Below are positions 1-11,389 of a stretch of DNA of 64,000 nucleotides, piece by piece (the first letter of the stretch is position 1; every line of letters begins with the position of its first letter). A program made the position numbers and the translations under genes. A model generated the notes under the pieces. The model did no database searches. It saw only the letters and a program-made list of their open reading frames with translations, and was not told the DNA's origin. This stretch comes from Linyphia triangularis (lineage: Eukaryota; Arthropoda; Arachnida; Araneae; Linyphiidae): assembly GCA_963978545.1 (NCBI GenBank), contig OZ021733.1:72137589-72201588 (forward strand), read 5' to 3'.

Positions 1-397
1 CATTACAAGCATTAGGTGAAACGAAACAAGTTACCGTTAGAAAGAAATGACATAATATCAACATGAACTCTAAACAATCTGCGGGGCCATGAACCAAGTG
101 GTTCATCATAACACTACTAAATAAATGATCTACAAATACAATTTTCAATCTTACATTTCAGACAAAATTAGAGCCATTTAAATTACTCAAGTATTACGTT
201 TACATCGAATATCAACTATAGCTTAACTACTAACATCTATGCAATTGGTTATACAATTAAAGAACAAATAATGCAATAACAACTAATTCTACTAAAGAAT
301 ACTAATATATAGAAAAAGCACACATTGTATAAAATAAATAGTACATTATATAACTAAAACTTTTAAAAATCCAAATTTCTTACTCATCATTTATTGG
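1..397. other. No gene seen; possible LTR side of BEL/Pao fragment
   Basis: AT-rich sequence with no coding signal. It lies downstream, on the minus strand, of the BEL/Pao pol tail that ends at 398, so it may hold the 3' LTR of that element. I could not define LTR ends or a polypurine tract. Confidence 0.3.
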
Positions 398-630
398 CTA
401 TGGACACAGTTTAACAATTGGTTGAATCAGAACTCCATTTTGAGTTTTTAAATTTACTACCCTAACTCTATTGTCCTTACATGGGAACACTTCAATTGTT
501 CGTCCCAGTTTTAATTTTAACGGTAATTTTTGTCCTCCTTGATTAGTACCAAATCATTTACCTTTAAATTTTTCTGATCTTTAAGCCATTTTTGTCTTTT
601 CTGAATTAAGCCTACATACTCATTCGGCAG
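398..630 (-). pseudogene. BEL/Pao retrotransposon pol C-terminal fragment (DUF5641-like)
   Basis: Read on the minus strand this encodes the C-terminal tail of a BEL/Pao integrase polyprotein. First comes a stretch with QKRQKWLKDQ and LKVNDLVLIKED; then, after a one-base frame change and a stop near 510, LKLGRTIEVFPCKDNRVRVV and IQPIVKLCP followed by a stop at 398-400. The order 'basic helix, GDLVL-like strand, LGR(I)xEVFPGKDxxVRVV, RPIxKLCPL' is the hallmark of the domain after the integrase core in BEL/Pao elements. The fragment is cut at about 630, where C-rich low-complexity sequence begins. The frameshift and truncation make it a dead remnant. I see no reverse transcriptase or integrase core in the window. 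Confidence 0.85.
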
Positions 631-2947
631 GGGTGCCGATCCCTCCCCCCCCCAAGGTCAATGATGCACCCCCCCTTAATTTCGAAATCCCCCCCCCCAT
701 TTTAAATTTGCAGGATTTATATATTTCTAAATTTTTGAATACTATAAGATGTAACAATTATACTATGTTGGTTATCAAATGAAAACTAATGATGAGATGA
801 GGAATTTATTATATACGTTGTTTATTTGGAATTCTTACAACAAATTTTGAAAATCGAAGTAGTCACTATCCTAATTTCTGAAACAAAAGCCAGCAAATTA
901 AAGCAACATTTGGCCTGTATTGAACTGTCTTCTTTGCTGTGCAAAATTTCAATAAATGTAGAAAATATAAAGTGTAACATATATTGTCAGAAAAAGATTT
1001 AAAACAATGTATTGTATTAAAATTTATAACAAAAGGAAATAAAAATGTGGATTAGTGCTTTTTCTTTCTTTTTATACCCGCTATTTTATTTTCCATCAAA
1101 TCTATTTTATAGTGATGATCATCATTTTATTAATCATTTCCAAAGAAATGAAAGTCAAAAATATTTGACTTTTATATATAAAACAAACTTCTTAAAGTTA
1201 CATACGAAATATACATGTATGATAAAGAATTTTCGCTTATGGTATGATAATGACAATTTACTCACTCTACGTTTGGTTAAATATAATTTTATTAAATTTG
1301 TAGGGACCATTTCTGCATTTGAAATAGAAAAAATATACAAATTTTTCTGAGCATAAAACATTGAAATTCTACAACCGTGTGTAAATCCTAAATGATTTTA
1401 GCAATATATATGTTCTTAATAAAATGCATACAACCTAGACAATTTTGGGTAAAATTCTCTTCAAAAAAGGGTCCACGTCCCTCTTTATGTGCATTTTAAA
1501 CTATTTATCAGGATATAAAATTAATAAATAACTGTTAAAAAATACTTCATTGTGAAATCTAATAAACATTAAAAAAAAAAAAAAAAACTTACGTAGTCTT
1601 ATATCCCACTGAAAATAATCAAAGGGGGTTCATACTCTAAATGACTTTCTTAAAAGAAAAAGTATTATATACCAGTGGGGTAGCACTCACATACAAGGCA
1701 GCAAGAGTTTTTATTGAAACCTTTAATTTCCAAAATATTTTTCTGTTCACATAATGACCAATTTAAAATCCATTATAAATAATAGGCATAAAGTATCTTA
1801 TATGCAGTAAATTTTGCCACTTTTCTCCAGTTTTTTAATTTTTTTAATAGATAAAGAGCTAGGGGGAGGGGGATGCGTACTTTCTTTATACGTCTTCGGC
1901 GGGCACCCGTGCTTATTATTTCTACTGATAGAGATGAAAAACCAATGTTACTTTGAATATATTTTGTCGAGTTCAAATAAGTCATGTTTTAGTTTGGCTT
2001 TTCAATATCTGGCAACTGGCAATTATATATAAATGTAATATTTGGTGATCTTCAAGCAACTTAATAGAGATATAATTTTTCTATGCTTATTCATTTCTTA
2101 GTAAGGCGAGAGGTTCATGATTACGATCCAAGATCCTATCAATTGGTGTTATAAAAATTACAAGCAAACGAGAAAGAATTGAAAGTCTCAGAGTACAATT
2201 TTTGTTTTTCGAAAATTTTATTTACGAGGGTTTTGGTTAGCGTTTCATGAAGAACCATTCAAATATGACATCAGGAAATCATCAATTACAAATAAACACC
2301 ATTTGCTTAAGCTTTGGATGACTCATAATTAGCCACGCCACAAACTCGTATCGGTAAGAAAGAAGGAGCCTACCTCTTTAGTTTATTTCAACTATATGTT
2401 AGCGAGGAAGAGGGATGGGGTTTGATTTATGTGTTATATATTGGGCTGTTGATAGATACGGCCAAGTGAAGTTTCCATTCAAGATACACCTCCGCTACAC
2501 CCATGGTTACGGAGAGAATTTTAAATGCTTCAAGATTCAAAAGTAGTTGCAGCGATTTGTATTCATCCTCCCCCCCCATTCCGATGTTCATGGAATTATG
2601 TAATTAGAAAGACCTATTAGTAGTTGACCCTTCCAAAGACACACAGCCTCGATTTTTTTTTTTTTAAATTTTTATTTCTTTGTTTACTTTAGAAGGGTAG
2701 AGGGATAGAGTTTGAGAGAAGGCGAAGCACCAAGATGGCTGATGTCCCTCTTACTAAATTTTGATACTTAGATAGGAATCATCCAATTAACTTTTGCATT
2801 TACACCCCCCCCCCCCCATCCCATCATATACTTTTGAGTGCGATAATCGATTCGGAGAATGGAAAGGGTACCATTATTTAAGGATCAGACCTTAATTATA
2901 TTGCTATATGATAAAATGTAGGAACCCCACTTTTACTGGCCACAATA
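631..2947. other. Non-coding, C-tract-rich and AT-rich sequence
   Basis: No convincing gene. There are C-runs at 647-700 (three within 60 bp), 2571-2577 and 2804-2818, and a poly-A at 1571-1587. Short ORFs here (for example 1045-1350) have the base composition of random AT-rich DNA. The stretch is upstream of the first visible TRPC exon and is probably intron or 5' flank of that gene. Confidence 0.6.
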
Positions 2948-3233
2948 ACACTGTTACATACTAATTGCTAGGCCCAGCCAGTTTTCAAAGACACTGTTTT
3001 ATAACAAAAGTACTCACACACCAGATCTTAATGATGCTAGTGCCTAATAAACGGTGGACTCCTCCATCCCTCCCCCCAAAAAAGAATCTTAAAGAAACTG
3101 TTACATACTAAATTGCCCCCCCCCCCCTCCCAATTATTAAAGATACTATTACATAAAAATGGTAGGATCCCCCAGGTTTTAAAGATAGTGTCACATACTA
3201 AATGGTAGCCCCCCCCCCCCATCTCTGTCACCT
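2948..3233. repeat. Degenerate ~60-70 bp minisatellite with poly-C
   Basis: Units of the form CTGTTACATACTAAATTG, then a run of 6-13 C, then a TTAAAGATA-like tail recur at about 2950, 3010 (weak), 3099, 3145 and 3188. The C-runs at 3115-3127 and 3210-3220 sit at the same place in successive units. It looks like an expanded degenerate tandem repeat, not a gene. Confidence 0.65.
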
Positions 3234-3686
3234 ACAAAATATTATTGTTTTGTTTCATTTATCTAATCTTTTTACGATAAACCCTAAAATTTTCCATTTT
3301 TTTATCAACCCCCTCCCCCCTAAAATTTTAATGACGCAGTTTACGTCACGAAACCTCCTTGTAGGCACCCCTACGTTGAAATCGCGCATGCATATTTTGT
3401 AGTTGCCATTGAAAAAATGATTTTGATTACTGTAAGTTTGTGAAGATTTGGATTTACTACTGAAAAATATAAATTGTTAAGTTTGCTACTTATGCCCTCA
3501 ATACTTTGTAAAGATAAAATAATTACATTGAAATTTATTTTACTTTTATTAATTTGAAATGTAATCTAGTATAATCTCCCTTAAAGTAAGCTATTTTACT
3601 GTAATGCTAAACTATTGAGATCTAAGTGTCATAATGGGAAGGGGAAAATAATCGGAGAGAGGGGGTTGACCTTAAATCTAATGAAA

Positions 3687-3816
<130 letters not shown>

Positions 3817-4413
3817 TATTTAAAAAAAAAACTTTAAAAAGGGTTAATGTTAGTTATGTTTGGTCTTTAACAAACTATCGTTTGAAGCAAAAATTGCTAA
3901 TATATATTATTTATTTAAGAATTTACGGCTATAAAATCAATTTTTCTCTGTAACTTTAATATGCCATTTCCTAGTCATCATTTGAATTCGTAACCACTCA
4001 TTGGAAAATAATAAAAATTGGTATTTAGACGTTTTTTTGGATGCTAAATCTTAGTATGACATTATGTTATTGGGCTGCCATTTAACAGTTTCAAAGTTTG
4101 GTTTAATATAATATGTAGATGACCTCTTACGGACAAAAAAAAATATACATACATACTAAAAGCCTTCGACGAATTACTTTATTTTTTTAAATTTCATTAA
4201 TTAGAATCTAAATTTAGTCATCATGTGGATTTTTTTGCTTACTATACTTTGAGGATGTAGATTGTGACGATACATTTTTTTTTTAAAGAATCGAAACAGC
4301 TTTATTTCTTGAGTTTATTTTAATTTCAAACCAAATTTGTTCGTAACTGTATTATTAATTTGAATGAAATGACGAATCTATTCTATTATAAGACGTTATT
4401 TGCATCTTTCTAG

Positions 4414-4609
4414 AATAGACTCTAGCTACACTTCTCTTTTGTGGTCCCTGTTTGGTGTCATTCCTATAAAAGAAATCAGTAGCCGAAGAGACCAAGCCTT
4501 TACCAAGTGGGTAGGACATGCCCTGCTCGGAGCTTACATGATAATGGCAATGACTGTCATGATCAACATGCTTATTGCAATGATGTCACGATCCTTTCAG
4601 GATATCGAG
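4414..4609 (+). CDS. TRPC-type channel, exon with pore/S6
   Basis: First visible exon of a transient receptor potential channel of the canonical (TRPC: trp/trpl/TRPgamma) class, a plasma-membrane cation channel usually acting downstream of phospholipase C. The exon follows a TTTCTAG acceptor (AG 4412-4413), begins with one base of a split codon, and ends at GAG|GTAACT (donor 4610). It encodes about 65 residues. LLWSLFGVIP is the pore-helix/filter region, and a long hydrophobic S6 follows with AYMIMAMTVMINMLIAMMSR, matching the LLNLLIAMMS motif that ends S6 in all TRPCs. The ankyrin repeats and S1-S5 are not in the window and should lie at 5' exons before position 1 or in unseen small exons. 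Which fly paralogue it matches best cannot be settled by eye, so no symbol is given. Confidence 0.93.
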
Positions 4610-4630
4610 GTAACTTCCCATCTTATTCTA

Positions 4631-4769
4631 CAGAGCCACTCTTGTGGCGCCACAATGAAAACGCTCCATAGAATTGAATGTTTCGTTTAGGGTCTAAACA
4701 CATAGCAATAGAATAAGCATAGATTCGAGTTTCGACTGGCTTGTGACTGATGCCATTCGAGTGGCTCTG
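4631..4769. mobile_element. TA-flanked short MITE (139 bp)
   Basis: Ends are inverted: CAGAGCCACTCTTGTGG at 4631 and CGAGTGGCTCTG at the right end. They are flanked by TA on both sides (4629-4630, 4770-4771), the signature of a Tc1/mariner-mobilised MITE. It starts only 21 bp after the donor of the S6 exon. Confidence 0.85.
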
Positions 4770-5404
4770 TATAATACTTTTCCGTCCTTTGATTGAAACT
4801 CGCTTTGGTATTTGTAACAATTTTGAGTAGGCGTTCAAATCAAATCAATAACAAATCCCAATTCACTCCTTTCAATCACGAAGTTTATGGATTTTAGGGA
4901 TTATTTTATCAACATATCCATAGATGGAAATCGACACTTTACTTCTTCATCACTCTAGTTTTCCGAACATATTTGAAATTCAAATTCAATTTTAGAGAAA
5001 AATGAAAGGAAAGGTGTATTTTAGGGCCATGCTATTTGTCGTCCCAAATAAAGCAAAAAAGGGTTCATAGAGAAATGTTACTATCCGAAATTTGAGCATG
5101 CCTCTAATATCTACTAAAAAATTGTAATTGTAATGGTTTGCCGTACACAAAAACATTTAACTCCGATCGAATCAATCGGTGGATAAGCTCATTTACTCCA
5201 ATTTAGGATCTAAATATTACATAAAATTTAATTTCAATATTTTTAGTTTATTTACTACTTTTTAAAACAATATATGAAAAAAAAACTCCGTGAAAAATAA
5301 AAATAAAGAAATTTATTTACTAAAAAGAACGTTAAAGACAGAAACTAAAATATTAGATTAAAGAAAGCTGCTTAAAATTGTTTCATTTGAATAGACCAGA
5401 TAAA
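4770..5404. other. Intron sequence, nothing recognised
   Basis: AT-rich intron of the TRPC gene. No coding, RNA or repeat structure could be supported here. Confidence 0.6.
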
Positions 5405-5760
5405 TTGAGTAGTACAGTGCACCCGCCAAGTTCACTGTCAGACATCTTTTACTGGAAGCAACTCAGCCTCTTATATCTGCGCATTGCAGTATACCCGTAT
5501 ATTTTTTCTTTCGTGTAGTTGTTAGCCACTTTAGTAAGACCCCTAAGTTTCAAGTCTTCAATTATTTTGATAATCAAATTCGAAAACAGCAGAAAACGAA
5601 ATATGTTGACATTCACCCACAAACACTCACTGATCATCAAATTACTAAGGTTACTAGTAGAGCTAAAATTATGAAATTTGGTATGCTTTGTAAGGTTTAA
5701 TATGTATGTAAAGGAAAAAAAATCGAGATTTTCCCTTCCGAATCCCATGAAAGGGGACAA
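5405..5760. repeat. Dispersed repeat R4, copy 1
   Basis: This stretch is present again, inverted, at about 34955-35365. Shared blocks include GTGCACCCGCCAAGTT, ACTGGAAGCAACTCAGC, GTTAGTTACTT-like sequence, TTTCAAGTCT and the CAAATTCGAAAACAGCAGAAA region, in the same order. It is an old non-coding transposon copy. The short ORF across it (5449-5760) is incidental. Confidence 0.7.
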
Positions 5761-6262
5761 TGTTCGAAAAATTTAAATCTCAATTATGGCTAGAATTATA
5801 AAACGACCTTTTATTGGCTACGAAATGATCGCAAATGTTGTTGTTTTTCCCTTTTGAAAACATTTTTTGAAAATCTGAATAAACTATTTATTTAAAACAA
5901 TTTTACATTATCATGATCCATATTGAATGCGACTGTGGTCCGGTAAATTGAACTTTCTTAGAAAAATCTGGTGTAATTCTTCGCTAATTTGACGTTGTTG
6001 AGAACGTTTTTTTAAACTTTCTTAAAAATGAATAATAATTAAAAAGGAGTCGGCTAATTATATAATTCTTGTTGTTGACCACCAACAAAAAGTTTGTCAA
6101 CGGTTGACTGTATAATAAGTACCCAAAAAATCATGTATGTTTAATCCTTTCAATCCCAGGAAGTTTTCTTGCATGTTTAAGAATTAGGAACACTAAACAT
6201 TTTCAAACTAGTTGTTGTATAAATTAGTAATAAATTTAAAATTAGTACCTTAAAAAAAGAAG

Positions 6263-6712
6263 TGAATCCCAACAAAAACATCTCTGTGTCATCCAATTCC
6301 TTCATGCAATGATTATGGCAGTGAAAAGTGCTGAGATTTAAACTAGAGCCAAGTTTAAAGTTGTAGTAAATTACGGGCGATGAAAATTAGTAGAATTTTC
6401 TTCTCAAAGTGAAAATACCTCTGCATAGGCATAAAAATATAGCAACAAAAATGCTTGTGTGACTTGTTCATTATGCGTCAGTGAACTAGAATACGTGATG
6501 GCCGAGTGTCATAAATATTTTTTGCTGCTAGATAATTAGTCCCATGCCGGGGAATGTTGACTTAGAGAATAAAATTTTACTAATTTTCATTGCCCATAAT
6601 TTACAACAACTTTTAATTTGTCTGTACTTTGGATCTCAATAATTTCATGGCCAAAATCATTGCATGACGAACTTGGAGCATTTTTACAGAGATGTTTTTG
6701 TTAGGTAGTCTT
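6263..6712. mobile_element. Palindromic MITE (family F1), copy 1
   Basis: A ~450 bp imperfect palindrome. The left arm TGAATCCCAACAAAAACATC and CGATGAAAATTAGTAGAATT mirror the right-arm AATTTTACTAATTTTCATTG and GATGTTTTTGTTAGGTAGTC. A related palindrome lies at 34136-34502. No coding capacity. Confidence 0.75.
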
Positions 6713-6755
6713 GTTAAACACCTGTAACTAAGTGGGACCCTACTTTTAGCCATCA

Positions 6756-6989
6756 TCTATAATAATAATAAAAAAATTCTGTGTTTGCCCTCTATAGAAA
6801 GCTACTTCCAATAGGCGTAGTGCTTCGTAATTTTCATAGTTCCTAATAGTTATTACCTTCCAATATGTCTTTTGACAATTGTACTAATTGACTTTTAGCA
6901 AACAGGCTGTTAAAATTTTTATGAGTTTCTTAATGATTTTTAAAATTAATTTCTTATAAAGCGACTTCTCGTAAAAGTGTGAAATGTTC

Positions 6990-7030
<41 letters not shown>

Positions 7031-7130
7031 CTTCTAGTTGTGACAAAGTGTTAAAATTTGAATTATTTTTTACAAAGTGGTAGGAGTAGAGAATTTTTAA
7101 CATAAGTAGTTTTGACCTTTAATTGAAGTT
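6756..7130 (+). mobile_element. Helitron-like remnant abutting the TRP-box exon
   Basis: It starts with TCTATAATAATAATAAAA and a CTGTGTTTGCCCTCTATAG segment typical of arthropod Helitron 5' ends, closely resembling the start of the Helitron at 32453. Downstream, 6955-7128 matches the ~140 bp internal repeat of that Helitron (CGACTTCT, TTTTTAACATAAGTAG, TTTTGACCTT). A poly-T of about 40 bp (6988-7028) interrupts it. No 3' CTAG end is seen because the homology stops at the splice acceptor of the next exon. Confidence 0.65.
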
Positions 7131-7139
7131 TTGTTGCAG

Positions 7140-7319
7140 GATCACGCTGATCGTGAGTGGAAATTTGCCCGTTCAAAATTGTGGATGAGCTACTTTGACG
7201 AAGGGTCAACTCTTCCTCCTCCCTTTAATCTCATCATTTCGCCTAAATCCATCTTCTACTTCTGGAAGGGACTCACCATGCTCATTGGGAAACAAAGGCC
7301 TGAAGTGGATGTTATCCCC
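7140..7319 (+). CDS. TRPC-type channel, exon with TRP box
   Basis: A 180-nt, 60-codon, phase-0 exon between TTTTGTTGCAG (AG 7138-7139) and a GTAAGA donor at 7320. It follows the S6 exon directly in frame. It carries [20 protein letters not shown] and PPPFNL: the invariant EWKFAR TRP box just after S6, then the proline-rich PPPFN that marks TRPC C-terminal linkers. In TRPC structures this amphipathic TRP helix couples the pore to the cytoplasmic domain. The later part ([18 protein letters not shown]) is less conserved. No frameshift or stop. Confidence 0.96.
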
Positions 7320-8212
7320 GTAAGATATTATGAAAATTATCCTGAATAATGAGATCACAACTTGCGTTTGTGTTAAATATAGAAGCGCTTACTTTTCTAA
7401 CCACGGATACTACAAATCATATGGCTTTCATGACTATTGCTCAGTTCCAGAAGTCAACATGCAAGTATTAGTATAACCGGGTCGCACATCATTGTAGCGA
7501 ATTCAATGAGGTCAGGAGAAGGACTATAATTTTGGATTGTATGAAAGTAATCCATACCAACTTATGCTTCAAAACCCGCCTTTGTTCAAACAAATAAAAA
7601 AAAGAATACTTTCATTAGTTTTGGCTATAGATTCCTAGTTATCTATAGTTAAAGTCTAATATTCCTTATTTTCGGGACGTAACCAACTTTCAGTAAGTAT
7701 AAAATAAACAGCAGGTATTAATTTGATGTTTTTAATTATTCAAATTTGTTTTATCTCTACAGAAGTGGCGTGTTTTATTAAAAACAAAACACTGTGATTT
7801 CTCCTTTATTCAAATTTATATTTTTTCTATGGTCTGCACTTGCCTGGTTTTGGAAAGTTTTCACTTACATTTCAATAGCAAAGGGATCTAGATTTGAGTT
7901 AGTTATTAGTGTCAAAAAATTTGATGAAAGTGGGGCAACTTAGTACATACTTACTACGACTATATTGTTGCTATACTCCTTTATTTGGTACAAATAAATG
8001 AAAAGAAGTAATTACTTGTAACAAATTCCAGATTATTTTTCATTCAACTGTTTATTTATTTTCAGAAACTTTTGTTATTTTCTAGGAACTTTAAAAAGTT
8101 ACTTTGATTTTACTTCGAGAAAAAAAATTATTTCTCCCTGAAAATACAAATGCCAATAGCAGGAGAAAAGAAATCTCAGAAGGAATCTAATCGTGAGGTA
8201 ATGAATATTTAG
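7320..8212. other. TRPC intron, nothing recognised
   Basis: First part of the 8.4 kb intron 7320-15738. AT-rich, and I see no repeat boundary or coding block. Confidence 0.6.
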
Positions 8213-8701
8213 TTTCGGTTTGATATTTCAGGCTAATGATAATTTATAATTCAACTCAAAGTCACATGGGAGGATAAGGAGTGGGAGTGAATGTTGCGTG
8301 TAATTTAAATGATTGTTTGAGGTTTCGGTTTGATATTTCAGAAGGCCAATGATAATATATAATTCAACTCAAAGCTACATGGGAGGAATGGAAGTGAATA
8401 TCGCGAGTAATTTAAGAGGGTCTAGGACTCAAAATTCTAAAATCTGTATTTTTAGAATTATTTTTCTGAAATATTTTATGCAGTAATCTATGATGCTTTG
8501 AAACTTAAAAAACTATTTTAAATGTTCAAATTCAAAGCATTTTTTTTTTTTTTTTTAAGATAAAAAACTTCAAAATGTTTATATTTCCTAAATTTGATTT
8601 ATGTAAATTTTTTTTTTAAAAATCACTTCATTTTTGCATAAAATTACTTCTTATAACTCATATAAAAAATTATCTTCATTATTTTTCAATAAAGTAATTA
8701 G

Positions 8702-8745
<44 letters not shown>

Positions 8746-9258
8746 AACTGTATAAAATCCATAGTATGCTAAGCTCCAAAAACTTTAAAAAAAAGTTAAA
8801 TAAAAAAACATAATTCTTAAGGAAAAATTAAAGAAATATATATGAAAAATAATTATGGAAAGTTTCATAGATTTATAACAAGTAGTGTTTAAGTTATATC
8901 AATTTAAACTCAAAAAAGGGACAAAAAGCCATCACCGAGAAAAACAATTTCAAAGTTTCAAGATAGGGTTTCTAAGATACAGTTGTCATGTAACAAACAC
9001 TTAAATATTTCAAATTCTACTAATGATCGAAACAACATTTTTATGCAATTTTAATTCAAAAATATTTGTATTATTTTTTACAATAATAATTTTTTTTTTT
9101 GAGAATTTTAAAAAATTTGTGTCCCAGACCCCCTTAAATTATATTTTGAGGTTTCGGTTTGATATTTCAGAAGGCCAATGATAATTTATAATTCAACTCA
9201 AAGTCACGTGGGAGGATGAGGAGTGGGATTGAATGGCGCGTGTAATTTAAACGATTTT
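8213..9258. repeat. Three ~105 bp direct repeats, one split by a transposon
   Basis: Units starting GTTTCGGTTTGATATTTCAG occur at about 8213, 8324 and 9152. Each continues with GCCAATGATAAT, AATTCAACTCAAAG, ACATGGGAGGA and a TTAAATGATT-like end. Units 1 and 2 are adjacent. Unit 3 is displaced by the TTAA-flanked element at 8416-9133, which landed in the end of unit 2, so the original array was a simple tandem triplicate. Confidence 0.85.
8416..9133. mobile_element. Non-autonomous TTAA-flanked transposon (718 bp)
   Basis: Inverted ends GAGGGTCTAGGACTCAAAAT and TTTGTGTCCCAGACCCCC are bounded by TTAA on both sides (8412-8415 and 9134-9137), the target duplication of piggyBac- and Kolobok-type elements. 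The inside is AT-rich with an (AT)n tract at 8704-8742 and no transposase. Superfamily placement rests on TTAA and GGG ends only. Confidence 0.85.
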
Positions 9259-10784
9259 TTTAGAAAAATGAAGGTGAATAATTAAAACAAGACGAAAGAA
9301 ATAGTGTGACTGCCTATTTCAGAATGTTTTGAGTAAATTTAAGTTAATGAAGAGCAAAATAGTCTCATTGAAATCCTTTCTTTGTTCGCAACAACGTTTC
9401 GGTTTTAATTACAGGAATGAAACATGTAAATGTGATAGTAAGCAGATTGAGTTTATTTGAAATATGCTGATCCTCAATTCCAGTTTTCCATTAAGAGTAC
9501 TTGAAAATGATTTTATTTGAAATTGTTAATAATTTGTATGTTCCATCTGTGGAGGCGATTGAACACTTGAAATTCACCACATTACGGCACATTTTGATAA
9601 ACCAATTGTAGCTTTCTGTAATCTATACTTCCATGTCTGACTGTTCGAAATATTAAAAATTAAACAACGTGGTAATCGGTTGAACGATTTGAATAAACTT
9701 TTCCGTGAAACCTGAAAAAAATTAAAATGTTAACATCCTTAAATGAGTACTAGAAGAAATTATGAAAGCGGCTCCTTGATTTTCTCCCGAATTCGTGGTG
9801 GCCAAATTGTCTTTTAATTGAGATATCGGTAATTTACTTCAGAAATTTAGCTTAAAGCTTTAGGTATCGAACACAAATTAGAATACAATTCATTTATTAA
9901 TATTGCATTAAGTTTAAAAAAAGTTTAAGATTAGATCAACAACTCCAACAGCATTTGCAATGGTTTGTTGTTGAATGATATCTTGTGGTTTGCTGCCAAC
10001 CCCAAAGAGGACAGTTTTTGTTGCTTCTTAAAACTCTTTCAGATGGTGCGTACCTTTTCACATGAGCCCATATCTGTGGACGTTACGTCCGCATCTTTGA
10101 ACAGTTTGATTATTATTTTCACTTAGTAAATACAGTTCGTGGATGATGTTGATATTGAAAATGTGATAATTGTGTCAAAGTTTTCAGGCTAGCAATAAAA
10201 CCTAAAATTGTATTTCAACAAAAACTTTGCGTTTTAGCCTTTCACTCATGTATCACAAATTTATTTTAGTGATCAAGTTGCAGTTTTTATTTATCGATGA
10301 GCTTCTCTTCCTGTTTCCCGAATACCAAAAAATAAGTGTAGACCATATGTGGAGTTAGGACCTTTTTACTCTAAGCCGACGATATGCCTTAGGAAAAAAA
10401 TTAGATTCTAGAATGCATTGGAAAAATGTTTCATTAATATTTAAATCAGACTCACAGTTTTTTTTTTTTTTTTTTTCACACTAAACAAGTGTTAGAAAAC
10501 TGACATATCTACACAAAAAATATTAATTTGATTATATGTAAATATTTAATTACCTAATTAGGGTGTAATTGCACCAATCATAACTCAATTTGTAATTTAT
10601 TTATAATTTAAAATTTAACTGCAAACGATACACGATGATTTGATACAGGGTACCCACTAGAATTGTAAATTTAACTTAAATATTTTTTTATATAATTTTG
10701 TTTTGAAAGTATATAAAATTACCGACTTTTTATAACAATGTCAAGATTCAAAATTAAATCAAAATTCAATAATTGCATGATTAA
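9259..10784. other. TRPC intron, nothing firm
   Basis: AT-rich intron. Around 10560-10640 a short block (AATCATAACTCAATTTGTAA) resembles a piece of the large repeat at 31.9 and 60.9 kb, perhaps a small fragment of it. No coding signal. Confidence 0.5.
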
Positions 10785-11389
10785 GTTAGACCCTAGTAGG
10801 TTTTCTGTCCTGCATTATACGTTTTAAATGAAAAAAAAAAATGTTGATTCAAACTGGAGTTATTCTGAAAATTGCGGAGATATACCAATGCGAAGGCAGC
10901 TAATTCTGACATCTACGGACTCCATGCGGACCCGCAAGAAGATTTCAAAGTTACTGACTGCTCTCCGCACCGTGTGAAATGTGCCATTCAAAAGTATAGG
11001 CAAATAAGGGTTGGAGACGGAAATAATTATTAGAAAGCTGATTCCTGCTGAAATAGGTTCTTTAAGCCTCCTTGAACTTCTCCAGAAAAGTCCCAAAAAT
11101 CCTCCTTGGGCAACATCCTTAAATTTTGAATTTAAGTCCGCCATCTTGGATTTTTTTAAAAACGCTATAACTCAGCAATGCACAATCATAAACAGGTTCT
11201 GTTGGGGTCAAACTTTTCTTTTTAACAAGAAGAACTTGTTACCGCAATAAAAATTCTAAAATAGAGAGTTAATATAATTTCATTAACTTAAAATCGGTTT
11301 GAAAACATAAAAAACAGCAATTTTTAGACATTATTCTACAACAAAAGTTGTTTGAAAACTTATTTTTTATTAGAATTCATTTAAAAGAT

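Noticed and set aside
1045..1350. 101-codon frame rich in Phe/Tyr/Asn
   Set aside because: Composition of random AT-rich DNA, no motif, no splice or conserved context.
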